Shown here: one piece after another, positions 55,095 through 64,000 of the stretch | How positions within the stretch are numbered: position 1 is the first letter of the stretch | Layout of the letters: each line of letters opens with the position of its first letter | NCBI RefSeq assembly: GCF_023100725.1 | Contig: NZ_CP095501.1 | Span: forward strand, 3,162,001-3,226,000 | Direction of reading: 5' to 3' | Source: Arthrobacter antioxidans | GTDB taxonomy: Bacteria > Actinomycetota > Actinomycetes > Actinomycetales > Micrococcaceae | Length of the DNA: 64,000 nucleotides | Translations under genes and position numbers: made by a program | Notes under the pieces: model-generated | What the model saw: the letters and a program-made list of their open reading frames with translations, nothing else | Database searches by the model: none | Told to the model about the DNA's origin: nothing

Positions 55095-56597
55095 TCAGTC
55101 CTGGGGGGCGCGTTCGATGTTGCGGAGATCCCGGAGGATGCCGACCGAGCCCGTCCGCTTGTCCTGGACGAGGAAATCGGTGCCGCGGTCCTCGATGCCG
55201 ACCTCCCAGTCGCCGGGCTGCAGCGTGAAGACCTCACGGCCCGTCTGTTCGTCGAAGACCGGCCGGGGGGACCCGACTGCGAACCAGAACGCCTCGACGA
55301 CGGGCTCCTCCTCCGCCGACCGCGTCGCGGTGATCGGCTCCTGGCGATGGGGCTCCTCGGCGGGCTGCGCGGTGTCGGTCCGGGTCGACTCGTCCCGGAC
55401 GACCTCCTGGATCCGGGTCTCGCTCGAGGACGCCGTGTGGACCGCAGTGGAGGATTCCTCCTCATCGGTGCCGCCATGCGCCGCGTCGCGACCCTCGACG
55501 GCGTGGGCACCACCCACGGACGATCCCGACGTGCGGGCCGAGCCCTCCGCTCCACGGGCGGACGCGTCGTCAGGGGTGTCGGACGCGGTGACCTTCTCGT
55601 CGGCCGCACCGGACGCTTTGCCGGCGACCGCACCGGACACCTTGCCGGACGCCTTGCCGGATGCCTTGCCGGCCGTATCGTCGGCTGCCGGGGCTGATGC
55701 TGCGGACGTCCTGGCGGTGCCGGGCTCCATCCCGGACTGGCCCGAGGCGGCGGCGCCGGCACCTACGGCGCCCGCGCCCCCGGCCCCGTACAGGCCGGCG
55801 CCGTTCTGCAGGACGGCCGCGGCGGCGGGGTTCACCCCGGACTTCTCCTTCCGGCCGAACCGGGGAGTCGACGCGGCAGTGTCCGTCGCAGCAGTATCGG
55901 TCGCAGCAGTATCGGTCGCCGGTGCGTCGAGTGCGCCGGTGTCCGTCGTCGTGAGCGCCGGCTTCTCACGGGCGGGCTTGGCGGGCTTCGCGGGCTTGGC
56001 GGGGCGGGGCTGCGCCGCCGTGATGGGGCGCGCCGCCGGGTGGGCCGGCACCTCGGGGCGGTCGGCGAAATCGTCCTTGAGGACGGGCAGGAACGGTGCG
56101 AGGACGGTCGCGGTCAGCATGCCGAGCGCACCGATCAGGGCCACCAGGGGCCCCAGATGGAACTGGGTCACCGTCTGCAGGAAGAAGTAGGTGGTGGCGA
56201 GTACCGCCGAGACCGAGGCGAACTGGTCGACCGACAGTGAGCCGACGCGCAGCCCCGAGCTGCCCAGACGGCGTCCCGCGACGAGGGCCAGGGACACCAC
56301 GGGCAGCAGGATGCCGATCCCGACGAAGAAGAGCGGTGCGGTGTTCCAGAAGTTCTCGGAGCGCACGATCCCGTCGATGAACGGCAGCAGGGTGCCGATG
56401 AAGACGAGCAGCACTCCGCCGCCGAACAGCACTTCCCGGAGCGTGAAGGGTCCGACGAGGGCCCGGCTCCGGCCGACGGGCCGGGTCTCGGTGGACGTCC
56501 CTGCCGATCCCGCCGCCTGGACGGGCGACGAGGACCGCTCCGCGCCGTCCGCCGTCCCGTGGTCCGTGCTGCGATGTTCCTCGGATGCTTCGGTCAT
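55095..56597 (-). CDS. Large membrane protein with repeat-rich linker
   Basis: A 500-residue protein of no known family. Residues 1-50 are hydrophilic; four hydrophobic helices follow between about 55 and 175 ([17 protein letters not shown] and [22 protein letters not shown] among them). Residues 185-420 are a long low-complexity linker of [26 protein letters not shown] and Ala/Ser/Asp-rich repeats. The C-terminal 60 residues form a small conserved-looking domain ([35 protein letters not shown]). GGGAG lies 6 nt before the ATG. Such C-termini occur in actinobacterial proteins next to nth; function unknown. Confidence 0.75.
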   Translation of the reverse strand: MTEASEEHRSTDHGTADGAERSSSPVQAAGSAGTSTETRPVGRSRALVGPFTLREVLFGGGVLLVFIGTLLPFIDGIVRSENFWNTAPLFFVGIGILLPVVSLALVAGRRLGSSGLRVGSLSVDQFASVSAVLATTYFFLQTVTQFHLGPLVALIGALGMLTATVLAPFLPVLKDDFADRPEVPAHPAARPITAAQPRPAKPAKPAKPAREKPALTTTDTGALDAPATDTAATDTAATDTAASTPRFGRKEKSGVNPAAAAVLQNGAGLYGAGGAGAVGAGAAASGQSGMEPGTARTSAASAPAADDTAGKASGKASGKVSGAVAGKASGAADEKVTASDTPDDASARGAEGSARTSGSSVGGAHAVEGRDAAHGGTDEEESSTAVHTASSSETRIQEVVRDESTRTDTAQPAEEPHRQEPITATRSAEEEPVVEAFWFAVGSPRPVFDEQTGREVFTLQPGDWEVGIEDRGTDFLVQDKRTGSVGILRDLRNIERAPQD

Positions 56598-56884
56598 GGT
56601 GTACTCCCGTTCATGGCGCTGGTGTCCGTCGGAGCACCAGCGGCCTCCGACGTCGATTGCCTCCCTCCACCCTAGCCACCGGCCCAGACCTTCTCCAGCA
56701 AGCACGGGCGCCGGCACCGCGCCGCTCATCGCACAATCGCCGCAGTTCGGCTAGGCCGTGTGACCGCGGGCACACGCGGCCGGGGAGAACTCGGTAGGGT
56801 TCCCGTAGAGCACGTGGTGGTGCGCCGGAAGGGCGTACCCCGCTTCTTCTGTCCGTTACCGACCACGTCACAAAGGGGTAGATC

Positions 56885-58843
56885 ATGACCGCCGAACGAC
56901 AAGGCGACGCCTTCGAGAACCTGCTGAACGAGGAGCGCCGCTTCCCGCCGAGCGCGGAGTTCGCGGCACAGGCGATCGCACAGCCGTCGCTCTACGACGA
57001 GGCCCGTGAACAGGGCACCGAGTTCTGGGCCAGGCAGGCCCGCGAGCTGCTCACCTGGGACCGCGACTTCACCCAGACCCTCGACTGGTCGGACGCGCCG
57101 TTCGCCAAGTGGTTCGTCGGCGGCACCGTGAACGCCGCCTACAACGCGCTGGACCGGCACGTGGAGGCGGGCCTCGGGGACCGCGTGGCCATCTACTTCG
57201 AGGGCGAACCCGGGGACACGCGCACCATCACGTACGCGGAGCTCACCCGCGAGGTGAAGAAGGCCGCCAACGCCTTCGAATCCCTCGGCGTGCAGAAGGG
57301 CGACCGCGTGGCCGTGTACCTGCCCATGATCCCCGAGGCCGTCGTCACCATGCTCGCCTGCGCCCGGATCGGCGCCGTCCACTCCGTGGTCTTCGGCGGC
57401 TTCTCCGCCGAGGCGCTCCGCAGCCGCATCGACGACGCCGAGGCCAAGCTCGTGGTCACCGCCGACGGCACGTACCGCCGCGGCAAGCCGAGCGCCCTCA
57501 AGCCGGCCGTGGACGGCGCCCTCGAGGGGGAAGGCCACACCGTCTCCCACGTCGTCGTGGTCCGCCGCAACAACGAGCCCGTCACCTGGACCGAGGGGCG
57601 CGACCTCTGGTGGCACGACGTCGTCGACGGCGCCTCGGACGAGCACACGGCGGTCGCGCACGACGCCGAGCACCCCCTGTTCATCCTCTACACCTCGGGG
57701 ACCACAGGGAAGCCGAAGGGCATCCTGCACACGACCGGCGGCTACCTCACCCAGACCGCGTTCACCCACCGCAACACGTTCGACCTGCATCCGGAGACCG
57801 ACGTCTTCTGGTGCACCGCGGACATCGGGTGGGTCACCGGGCACAGCTACGTCACGTACGCGCCCCTCGTGAACGGCGCCACCCAGCTCATGTACGAGGG
57901 GACGCCGGACACCCCGCACCAGGGCCGCTGGTGGGAACTCATCGAGAAGTACAAGGTGAGCATCCTCTACACGGCGCCGACGGCCATCCGCACCTTCATG
58001 AAGTGGGGGCGGGACATCCCGAAGAAGTACGACCTCTCGTCGATCCGCGTGCTCGGCTCCGTCGGGGAGCCCATCAACCCGGAGGCCTGGATGTGGTACC
58101 GGGACGTGATCGGCGGAGGCAAGACGCCGATCGTGGACACCTGGTGGCAGACCGAGACCGGGGCGCACATGATCGCCCCCATGCCGGGGGTGACCGCCAC
58201 CAAGCCCGGCTCGGCGCAGGTCGCCGTGCCCGGGATCGCGATCGACGTCGTCGACGAGATGGGCGAGTCCGTCCCGGACGGCGCCGGCGGCTACCTCGTC
58301 ATCCGCGAGCCCTGGCCCGCGATGCTGCGCGGTATCTGGGGTGACCCCCAGCGGTTCAAGGACACCTACTGGTCGCGCTTCGACGACATGTACTTCGCCG
58401 GCGACGGCGCGAAGAAGGACGCCGACGGCGACATCTGGCTCCTCGGCCGGGTCGACGACGTCATGAACATCTCGGGCCACCGCCTCTCGACCACCGAGAT
58501 CGAGTCGGCCCTGGTCAGCCACCCCTCGGTGGCGGAGGCCGCCGTCGTCGGGGCGAGCGACGAGACGACGGGCGAGGCGATCGTCGCCTTCGTGATCCTG
58601 CGCGGCTCGGCGAAGGACGACGACGACATCGTCACCACCCTGCGCAACCACGTGGCCAAGGAGATCGGCCCGATCGCGAAGCCGCGGAACATCCTGGTGG
58701 TCCCCGAACTGCCGAAGACCCGCAGCGGGAAGATCATGCGGCGCCTGCTCAAGGACGTCGCGGAGGGCCGGGAGGTCGGTGACGCCACCACGCTGTCCGA
58801 TCCGACGATCATGCAGCAGATCGCCGTGTCGCTGCGGAAGTAG
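56885..58843 (+). CDS. acs: Acetyl-CoA synthetase (acetate-CoA ligase)
   Basis: A 652-residue AMP-forming acetyl-CoA synthetase, full length. The phosphate loop is [12 protein letters not shown] near residue 270. [12 protein letters not shown] is the adenine/acetate pocket with the diagnostic tryptophan. [15 protein letters not shown] is the hinge, and the catalytic, acetylation-sensitive Lys616 is in [11 protein letters not shown]. It activates acetate for the TCA cycle or lipid synthesis. AAGGGG before the ATG is the ribosome site. Possible Lys616 acetylation could be reversed by the AcuC-like deacetylase encoded earlier in the window. Confidence 0.96.
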   Translation: MTAERQGDAFENLLNEERRFPPSAEFAAQAIAQPSLYDEAREQGTEFWARQARELLTWDRDFTQTLDWSDAPFAKWFVGGTVNAAYNALDRHVEAGLGDRVAIYFEGEPGDTRTITYAELTREVKKAANAFESLGVQKGDRVAVYLPMIPEAVVTMLACARIGAVHSVVFGGFSAEALRSRIDDAEAKLVVTADGTYRRGKPSALKPAVDGALEGEGHTVSHVVVVRRNNEPVTWTEGRDLWWHDVVDGASDEHTAVAHDAEHPLFILYTSGTTGKPKGILHTTGGYLTQTAFTHRNTFDLHPETDVFWCTADIGWVTGHSYVTYAPLVNGATQLMYEGTPDTPHQGRWWELIEKYKVSILYTAPTAIRTFMKWGRDIPKKYDLSSIRVLGSVGEPINPEAWMWYRDVIGGGKTPIVDTWWQTETGAHMIAPMPGVTATKPGSAQVAVPGIAIDVVDEMGESVPDGAGGYLVIREPWPAMLRGIWGDPQRFKDTYWSRFDDMYFAGDGAKKDADGDIWLLGRVDDVMNISGHRLSTTEIESALVSHPSVAEAAVVGASDETTGEAIVAFVILRGSAKDDDDIVTTLRNHVAKEIGPIAKPRNILVVPELPKTRSGKIMRRLLKDVAEGREVGDATTLSDPTIMQQIAVSLRK

Positions 58844-58854
58844 CAGTCCGGACG

Positions 58855-58898
58855 GACACGAGGAAGGCCCCCGCACCTGCGGGGGCCTTCCTCGTGTC
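58855..58898. terminator. Strong terminator between acs and ohr
   Basis: Perfect 20-nt arms (58855-58874 and 58879-58898) enclose a 4-nt ACCT loop. It starts 11 nt after the acs stop and ends 8 nt before the convergent ohr stop, so it serves both genes. Confidence 0.9.
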
Positions 58899-58906
58899 GG
58901 GACCGA

Positions 58907-59329
58907 TCAGCCGATCGTGGCGTCGACCGTGACCTCGATGTTGCCGCGGGTGGCGTTCGAGTAGGGGCACACCTGGTGTGCCTGCTCCACGAGCCGGTCC
59001 GCGGTCTCCTGGTCCACCCCGCCGATCTCGGCGTGCAGGGCGACGGCGAGCTGGAACCCGCCGCCGTCGACCGGATTGATGCTGACCTCCGCGGTGACCG
59101 CCGTCTCGCTGATCGTGGCCTTGCCACGGGCCGCGACGAGCTTGAGGGCACTGTGGAAGCAGGCCGCGTAGCCGACGGCGAAGAGCTGCTCGGGGTTGGT
59201 CGCGCCGCCCGCACCGCCCATCTCCGTGGGGACCGCGAGGTCCACCACGAGCTGCCCGTCGTCGGTCCGTGCCTTGCCGTTGCGGCCGTCACCGGTCGCC
59301 GTCGCCACTGCCGTGTAGAGAGCGCTCAT
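58907..59329 (-). CDS. ohr: Organic hydroperoxide resistance protein (Ohr/OsmC family)
   Basis: A 140-residue thiol peroxidase. The two active cysteines are Cys57 in GYAACFHSAL and Cys121 in HQVCPYS, with the conserved Arg/Glu region NPEQLFAVG. The spacing and RTDDGQLVVDLAVPTEMGG identify the Ohr subgroup, which reduces fatty-acid and organic hydroperoxides using lipoylated proteins. AAAGGA precedes the ATG. It is divergent from a TetR-type gene across a 105-nt gap with a palindromic operator. Confidence 0.93.
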   Translation of the reverse strand: MSALYTAVATATGDGRNGKARTDDGQLVVDLAVPTEMGGAGGATNPEQLFAVGYAACFHSALKLVAARGKATISETAVTAEVSINPVDGGGFQLAVALHAEIGGVDQETADRLVEQAHQVCPYSNATRGNIEVTVDATIG

Positions 59330-59376
59330 GGTGTCGATTCCTTTCGTCGTGGGGGCCGGATGCCCTTACCGACTAT

Positions 59377-59398
59377 GTAGACTAACTAGTAACTCTAC
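59377..59398. promoter_or_regulatory. Palindromic operator between ohr and tetR
   Basis: A 22-bp inverted repeat centred on the CTAG at 59386-59389: nine of eleven base pairs match, with GTAGA and TCTAC as the outer arms. The surrounding AT-rich stretch supplies -10-like TAGTCTACATAGT on the minus strand. It is the natural binding site for the divergent TetR-family regulator. Confidence 0.65.
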
Positions 59399-59434
59399 GT
59401 CCGCCTAATCGGCACGACGACCGCAGAATGGAGC

Positions 59435-60013
59435 ATGATGACCGTCCCTCCCGTCCGCGAGCGCATCCTCGCGTCGGCGACCCGCCTGTTCGACGCCACG
59501 AGTATCCGCTCGGTCAGCGCCGACCGGGTCATCGCCGACGCCGGGACCACGAAGGTGACCTTCTACCGCCACTTCCGGACCAAGGACCACCTCGTCGTCG
59601 CGTACCTCGAGGACCAGCTGCGCCGGCTGCAGGCGGCGGTCGACCGCGAGCGGGCCGAGGGTGCCGACGCCTGCGGGGTCCTGCTCCGGCTGGCCGCCGC
59701 GAACGGCGACGCGGCGTGCCGGCCGGGCTTCCGCGGGTGCACGTTCATCAACGCGGCCGCCGAGTACCCCGCGGACTCCATGGTGCGGGACGCCGTCGGG
59801 CAGTACCGGACCTGGCTGCACGCCGTGGTGACCGATCTGCTGACCGAGCTCGCGGTGGAGGGACCCGACGTCGTCGCCGACCAGCTCATCATGCTGCGCG
59901 ACGGCGCCATGGTGCACGGCTTCATGGGAGACCCGGCAGCCGTGACCGGGTCCCTCACCACGGCCGGACGGGCGATCATCGACGCCCGCCGCCGTACACC
60001 CCTGCCCGCTTGA
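59435..60013 (+). CDS. TetR-family transcriptional regulator, divergent from ohr
   Basis: A 192-residue TetR regulator. The helix-turn-helix is VSADRVIADAGTTKVTFYRHF (split over helices 2-3), followed by KDHLVVAYLEDQL. Cysteines 80, 95 and 102 (ACGVLL, AACRP and RGCTF) lie in the ligand-binding half and could sense peroxides. Ohr genes are usually controlled by the MarR-type OhrR; a TetR partner is less common but known in actinobacteria. Two adjacent ATGs are possible starts; the first is used. Confidence 0.88.
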   Translation: MMTVPPVRERILASATRLFDATSIRSVSADRVIADAGTTKVTFYRHFRTKDHLVVAYLEDQLRRLQAAVDRERAEGADACGVLLRLAAANGDAACRPGFRGCTFINAAAEYPADSMVRDAVGQYRTWLHAVVTDLLTELAVEGPDVVADQLIMLRDGAMVHGFMGDPAAVTGSLTTAGRAIIDARRRTPLPA

Positions 60014-60096
60014 ACCGGGCTCGACCCGGGCAGGGCCGGGTGTGACGTTCGTCCTGAAAGGTGGCTGGGGCCCTGCAGCGAGAGGATGATTTCAGC

Positions 60097-61422
60097 GTGT
60101 CCACAACCCTGCAGCAGCCTCCCGTCACGGATCCACGCATGGCCCGCCGCGTCGCCGGCGCCTCGTTCGTGGGGACGGCCCTCGAGTCCTACGACTTCTA
60201 CGTGTTCGGCACGGCTGCGGCGCTCGTCTTCAACACGGTCTTCTTCACCGCGCAGGACCCCCTGGCCGGCACCCTCTCGGCGTTCCTGGTCTTCGCGATG
60301 GGCTTCGTCGCCCGGCCGCTCGGGGCCATCCTCTTCGGCCACCTCGGCGATCGGATCGGCCGCAAGCGCACGCTGATCTGGACCATCACCCTGATGGGAC
60401 TGGCGACCGGCGCGGTGGGCCTCCTGCCGGACTACACCACCATCGGCATCTGGGCGCCGATCATCCTGACCGTGCTCCGCCTCCTGCAGGGACTCTCGCT
60501 CGGCGGTGAGTGGGGCGGCTCCATCCTCATCGCCACCGAGCACGCCGAACCGCGCAAACGGGCGCTCTACGCCTCCATCCCCCAGCTCGGCTCACCCGTG
60601 GGCACCATGCTGATCTCCGCCATCTTCCTGGCCCTCGCCGTCGTCGCGCCGGAGGTCATGACCACCTGGGGCTGGCGCATCCCGTTCCTGCTCGCGTTCC
60701 CGTTCCTCGCCGTCGCGATCTACCTGCGGCTCGCGATCGACGAGACGCCCGTCTTCAGGGAGACGAGCCGGGAGCGCGCCCTCCCCCGCGCCCCCTTCCT
60801 CGAGGTCCTGAGGTCCCAGCCCGCCGCCATCGTGGTCGCCATCGCCTCCGCCGTGCTGGGGATCGGCTCCTACTTCCTGATGGTCACCTACACGCAGGCG
60901 TACGGCACCGGGACCCTCGGCCTGTCCCAGGCGACGGTCCTGAATGCGGCGCTCGTCGGTTCCGTCCTGCAGCTCGTGACCATCCCCGCGTTCGGCTACC
61001 TGGCGATGCGCATCGGGTCCGCCCGGGTCGTCGCCGGCGGAGCGCTGGGGACGGCGCTCATCGCCTTCCCGCTGTACTGGGTCATCAGCATCGCCACCGA
61101 ACCGGTGTACATCGCGGCGATCATCCTCGGCGGCATCCTCCCGACCGCCAGCTGGGCGGCGCTCGGCGGACTCATGGCGGACATCTTCAAGCCCGCGACG
61201 GCGTTCACCGCGCTGTCCTTCGCCTACAGCATCGCCGCGATCGTCGCCGGCTTCGCGCCGTCGATCACGCAGCAGTTCGGCATCGCCACCGACGGCGCGT
61301 GGTGGCACCCCGGGGTGGTCCTCGCCGCGATGAGCCTCGTCACGGCCGCCGGTGCGCTCGGCGCGGTGCGCCTGCGGTCGCGGCTCACGGATCCGGCCGA
61401 CTCCGCCGCAGGTGCGGCATAG
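60097..61422 (+). CDS. MFS transporter of the metabolite:H+ symporter (MHS) family
   Basis: A 441-residue 12-helix transporter. MHS signatures are SFVGTALESYDFYVFG at the N-terminus, GHLGDRIGRKRTL between helices 2 and 3, and GLSLGGEWGGSILIATEHA in helix 5. Relatives move dicarboxylates, betaine, shikimate or citrate; the substrate here is not predictable, though aroQ (a quinate/shikimate pathway enzyme) follows 7 nt downstream. The GTG start is placed by AGAGGA 10 nt upstream. Confidence 0.88.
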   Translation: MSTTLQQPPVTDPRMARRVAGASFVGTALESYDFYVFGTAAALVFNTVFFTAQDPLAGTLSAFLVFAMGFVARPLGAILFGHLGDRIGRKRTLIWTITLMGLATGAVGLLPDYTTIGIWAPIILTVLRLLQGLSLGGEWGGSILIATEHAEPRKRALYASIPQLGSPVGTMLISAIFLALAVVAPEVMTTWGWRIPFLLAFPFLAVAIYLRLAIDETPVFRETSRERALPRAPFLEVLRSQPAAIVVAIASAVLGIGSYFLMVTYTQAYGTGTLGLSQATVLNAALVGSVLQLVTIPAFGYLAMRIGSARVVAGGALGTALIAFPLYWVISIATEPVYIAAIILGGILPTASWAALGGLMADIFKPATAFTALSFAYSIAAIVAGFAPSITQQFGIATDGAWWHPGVVLAAMSLVTAAGALGAVRLRSRLTDPADSAAGAA

Positions 61423-61429
61423 TTAGGGC

Positions 61430-61912
61430 ATGACCCCGCGCACGCCCAGCATCCTCGTGATCAACGGACCCAACCTGAACCTGCTCGGCACACGGGAACC
61501 CGACGTCTACGGGACGGCGACGCTCGACGACGTCGTCCGCCTGGCGTCGGACACCGCGAGGGACCGGGGCTGCACCCTCAGCGCGCTGCAGTCCAACCAC
61601 GAGGGCGAGATCATCGACGCCATCCACGCCGCGCGCGCGACGGCGGACGGCATCGTCATCAACGCCGGGGCCTACACCCACACCTCGATCGCCATCCGCG
61701 ACGCGCTCGCGGGCGTCGGCCTGCCCGTGGTCGAGGTCCACATCAGCAACGTGCACCGCCGCGAGGCCTTCCGTCACCACTCGTACATCTCCGGCGTGGC
61801 CGACGCCGTGATCGTCGGCGCGGGCATCGACGGCTACCGGCTCGCCGTCGACCACCTCGCCCGGGCGCTCACCGCGGCGGCCCCCGACGCCGCAGCGGCA
61901 CCAGAAATATAG
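61430..61912 (+). CDS. aroQ: Type II 3-dehydroquinate dehydratase
   Basis: A 160-residue dodecameric dehydratase of the shikimate or quinate pathway. The active-site tyrosine is Tyr27 in REPDVYG, preceded by [12 protein letters not shown]. The anionic substrate loop is [12 protein letters not shown], the catalytic His is in [12 protein letters not shown], and [15 protein letters not shown] closes the fold. CATAGT ends 6 nt before the ATG. Closeness to an MHS transporter suggests a role in quinate/shikimate uptake and use as well as aromatic amino acid synthesis. Confidence 0.95.
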   Translation: MTPRTPSILVINGPNLNLLGTREPDVYGTATLDDVVRLASDTARDRGCTLSALQSNHEGEIIDAIHAARATADGIVINAGAYTHTSIAIRDALAGVGLPVVEVHISNVHRREAFRHHSYISGVADAVIVGAGIDGYRLAVDHLARALTAAAPDAAAAPEI

Positions 61913-61966
61913 CGGGCCCGTCCCGCCACGACGCCGATCACCCGACCCATAGGGCACGATGGTCCT

Positions 61967-63823
61967 ATGACGGACATCACTCCCGCCGGAAGCACGGCCG
62001 CACTGCCCCAGGACCCCGACGCACCCCTGCTCGAGGTGAGGAACCTCGCGGTGAGCTTCCGCACCACGCACGGCGAGGTCCATGCGGTCGAGGACGCCAG
62101 CTTCACCCTCCGGCGCGGCAGTGCCCTCGCGATCGTCGGCGAGTCCGGCTCGGGCAAGTCGACGACGGCGATGGCCTGCATCGGCCTGCTGCCGGGCAAC
62201 GGCAGGGTGACCTCCGGCAGCATCCTGTTCGAGGGCCAGGACCTCACGAGCCTGCCCGAGGCGAAGATGCGCTCGATCCGCGGCCGGGCGATCGGCCTCG
62301 TCCCGCAGGACCCGATGTCCAACCTGAACCCGGTGACGAAGATCGGCACGCAGGTCGCCGAGACCCTCCTCGTCCACGAGATGGCCACGAAGAAGAACGT
62401 CAAGCAGCGCGTGATCGAGGTCCTCACCGCGGCAGGGCTCCCCGATGCCGGGGAACGCGCCAAGCAGTACCCGCACGAGTTCTCGGGCGGCATGCGCCAG
62501 CGGGCGCTCATCGCGATCGGCCTCGCCTGCCAGCCGCGCCTGCTGATCGCCGACGAGCCGACGTCGGCCCTGGACGTGACGGTGCAGCGCACCATCCTGG
62601 ACCAGATCGAGACCATGACGGAGCAGCTCGGCACGTCGGTGCTCCTCATCACCCACGACCTCGGCCTCGCCGCCGAGCGCGCCTCGCAGCTCGTGGTCAT
62701 GCACCGCGGGCGGGTCGTGGAGGCCGGACCGGCCGACCAGCTGCTCAACGACCCGCAGCACCCCTACACGCAGTCGCTGGTGCGCGCAGCCCCCAGCGTC
62801 GCCGCCGTCCGCCTGAGCCCGGGGGCCTTCACCGCGGACGCCGCGAGCCGGCTGAAGCTCGCCGAGACCGTCTTCGCGGAGCAGGGCACCGGGGCCGACG
62901 ACGGGCCCGCCGTGGCGAGCCCTCACGCCTCCGGTCCCGCCGCCCACCCCCTCGGCGGCGCCCCTGCGGGGACGTCGTCGTCGGACCGCCCGGCACAGCC
63001 CGCCCGTGGCGGGATGCCCGCCTCCCCCGCGAACATCGTCGAGATCCGGGACCTCACGAAGGTGTACAAGCGGCGGGGCAGCAAGGAGGACTTCTACGCG
63101 GCGAAGAACGTCACCCTCGACATCCCGCGCGGGCAGACCGTCGCGATCGTCGGCGAGTCCGGCTCGGGCAAGACCACGACGGCGCGCATGCTGCTGAAGC
63201 TCATCGAACCGACGTCGGGCACCATGACGTTCGACGGCCTGGACGTCGCGACCCTCGACAAGGCGCAGCTGAGCGACTTCCGGCAGCGCGTGCAGCCCAT
63301 CTTCCAGGACCCCTACTCCTCGCTGAACCCGATGTTCACGATCGAGCGCATCGTCGAGGAACCCCTCAACGCGTACAGGCGGGGGTCCAAGAAGGAGCGC
63401 GCCGCCCGGGTCCGCGAGCTGATGGACCAGGTCTCGCTGCCACAGAACGCCCTGCGCCGCTACCCGGCGGAGCTCTCGGGCGGGCAGCGGCAGCGCGTCG
63501 CGATCGCACGCGCCCTCGCGCTGAAGCCGGAACTGATCGTGTGCGACGAGCCGGTCTCGGCGCTCGACGTACTGGTGCAGGCGCAGATCCTGAAGCTCCT
63601 CGGCGACCTGCAGTCGGAGCTCGGCCTCAGCTACCTGTTCATCTCGCACGACCTCGCGGTGGTGCGCCTCATCTCGGACTACGTGTGCGTCATGAAGGAC
63701 GGCGAACTGGTCGAGGCGGCCAGCTCGGAGGAGGTCTTCCAGAACCCCCGCCACCCGTACACGCGGAAGCTGCTCGCGTCCATCCCGGGCAACGAGCTCA
63801 ACATCGGCGAACTGGCCTCCTGA
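61967..63823 (+). CDS. Fused ABC transporter ATPase (DppD-DppF / nickel-peptide type)
   Basis: A 618-residue protein with two complete ABC domains. Each has its own Walker A (GESGSGKST near residue 60 and GESGSGKTT near 395). The signature motifs are EFSGGMRQRALIAIG and ELSGGQRQRVAIARA, and Walker B is LLIADEPTSALD and LIVCDEPVSALD. The oligopeptide-type C-terminal extensions (NDPQHPYTQSLVRAAP and PRHPYTRKLLASIPG) are present in both halves. A disordered Ala/Pro/Gly linker joins them near residues 305-350. It powers a dipeptide or oligopeptide importer whose permeases are outside the window. CACGAT ends 6 nt before the ATG. Confidence 0.93.
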   Translation: MTDITPAGSTAALPQDPDAPLLEVRNLAVSFRTTHGEVHAVEDASFTLRRGSALAIVGESGSGKSTTAMACIGLLPGNGRVTSGSILFEGQDLTSLPEAKMRSIRGRAIGLVPQDPMSNLNPVTKIGTQVAETLLVHEMATKKNVKQRVIEVLTAAGLPDAGERAKQYPHEFSGGMRQRALIAIGLACQPRLLIADEPTSALDVTVQRTILDQIETMTEQLGTSVLLITHDLGLAAERASQLVVMHRGRVVEAGPADQLLNDPQHPYTQSLVRAAPSVAAVRLSPGAFTADAASRLKLAETVFAEQGTGADDGPAVASPHASGPAAHPLGGAPAGTSSSDRPAQPARGGMPASPANIVEIRDLTKVYKRRGSKEDFYAAKNVTLDIPRGQTVAIVGESGSGKTTTARMLLKLIEPTSGTMTFDGLDVATLDKAQLSDFRQRVQPIFQDPYSSLNPMFTIERIVEEPLNAYRRGSKKERAARVRELMDQVSLPQNALRRYPAELSGGQRQRVAIARALALKPELIVCDEPVSALDVLVQAQILKLLGDLQSELGLSYLFISHDLAVVRLISDYVCVMKDGELVEAASSEEVFQNPRHPYTRKLLASIPGNELNIGELAS

Positions 63824-63829
63824 CGTCCC

Positions 63830-64000
63830 TCACCAGCTGATCCGTTCGAAGGCGTCCCTGAGCCGGCGTCCCCGCTGCGGGTTCAGGGACTCCACCCAGG
63901 AGATCCGCCCGGCGAGGTGCGCCCGGAGGTCGGCCTGCCCGCGCCGCTGGGACTCCGGCCCGTGCACGCGGCAGTTGTGGAGGATCGCCCTGAGGGCGTC
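63830..64000 (-). CDS. C-terminal 56 residues of a probable reverse transcriptase-family protein (partial)
   Basis: The open frame entering from the right edge reads ALRAILHNCRVHGPESQRRG, then a second block ending HLAGRISWVESLNPQRGRRL, and stops after FERISW. This pattern (ILHNC, HGPxSQNR, FRxHLxGRIxWVxxLNPxRGxxLR, terminal aromatic) resembles the C-terminal end of actinobacterial RNA-directed DNA polymerases annotated as reverse transcriptase family proteins. The catalytic YxDD region is not in the window, so identity rests on the tail only. It is convergent with the ABC ATPase, 6 nt apart. Confidence 0.5.
   Translation of the reverse strand, partial: DALRAILHNCRVHGPESQRRGQADLRAHLAGRISWVESLNPQRGRRLRDAFERISW

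Overview
The window comes from a high-GC Gram-positive actinobacterium, most likely a member of the Micrococcaceae (Arthrobacter-like). The signs are strong G/C third-position bias, GTG/TTG starts, menaquinone genes, a ResB/CcsB cytochrome c maturation system, a BldC-type regulator beside the 32-residue protein bS22, Rex, and the actinobacterial 'helicase/secretion neighbourhood' Tad locus. The assignment is inference; there is no rRNA or tRNA in the window.

Layout. 1-3960: the tail of a phenylacetate-catabolism operon on the minus strand (thiolase, enoyl-CoA hydratase, 3-hydroxyacyl-CoA dehydrogenase, PaaZ cut by the left edge) with a TetR-type operator upstream. 4029-6224: an oligopeptidase. 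6155-12207: a cellobiose/beta-glucoside operon (lipoprotein, two permeases, GH1 beta-glucosidase, LacI regulator) with two CebR/CelR-type operators flanking a good promoter. 12369-18088: a menaquinone block (a MenI-like thioesterase, then menB, menE, menA) interrupted by an SGNH hydrolase, a tyrosine phosphatase and a VOC protein. 18241-24202: two small membrane proteins and the cytochrome c biogenesis operon (phosphatase, resA, ccdA, resB, ccsB). 24354-30381: YceI, a small membrane protein, rex, glutaredoxin, a SerB-like HAD phosphatase, bS22, a BldC-like protein, an ArsR regulator and an AcuC-like deacetylase.

30518-39571: K+ uptake (trkH, trkA), a GT87-type membrane glycosyltransferase, proC, a TIM-barrel isomerase, Ppx/GppA and topoisomerase I. 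39692-51557: a methyltransferase, trhO, a GNAT protein, a DEAD/DEAH helicase, then a compact Tad secretion/pilus operon (CpaE-like, TadA, TadB, TadC, Flp-like DUF4244 pilin, two TadE-like proteins). 51663-56597: a family-A DNA polymerase-like protein, a NUDIX hydrolase, endonuclease III and a large membrane protein. 56885-64000: acetyl-CoA synthetase, an Ohr peroxidase with a divergent TetR regulator, an MHS transporter, aroQ, a fused dipeptide-type ABC ATPase, and at the right edge the last 56 codons of a minus-strand gene resembling the C-terminus of actinobacterial reverse transcriptases.

Two themes cross the window. Many genes carry a TANNNT-like -10 hexamer that ends exactly 6 or 7 nt before the start codon, which predicts leaderless mRNAs and settles several starts. 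Many proteins also carry in-frame short tandem repeats (units that are multiples of 3 bp) in their tails or linkers, a sign of active repeat expansion in weakly constrained coding DNA.
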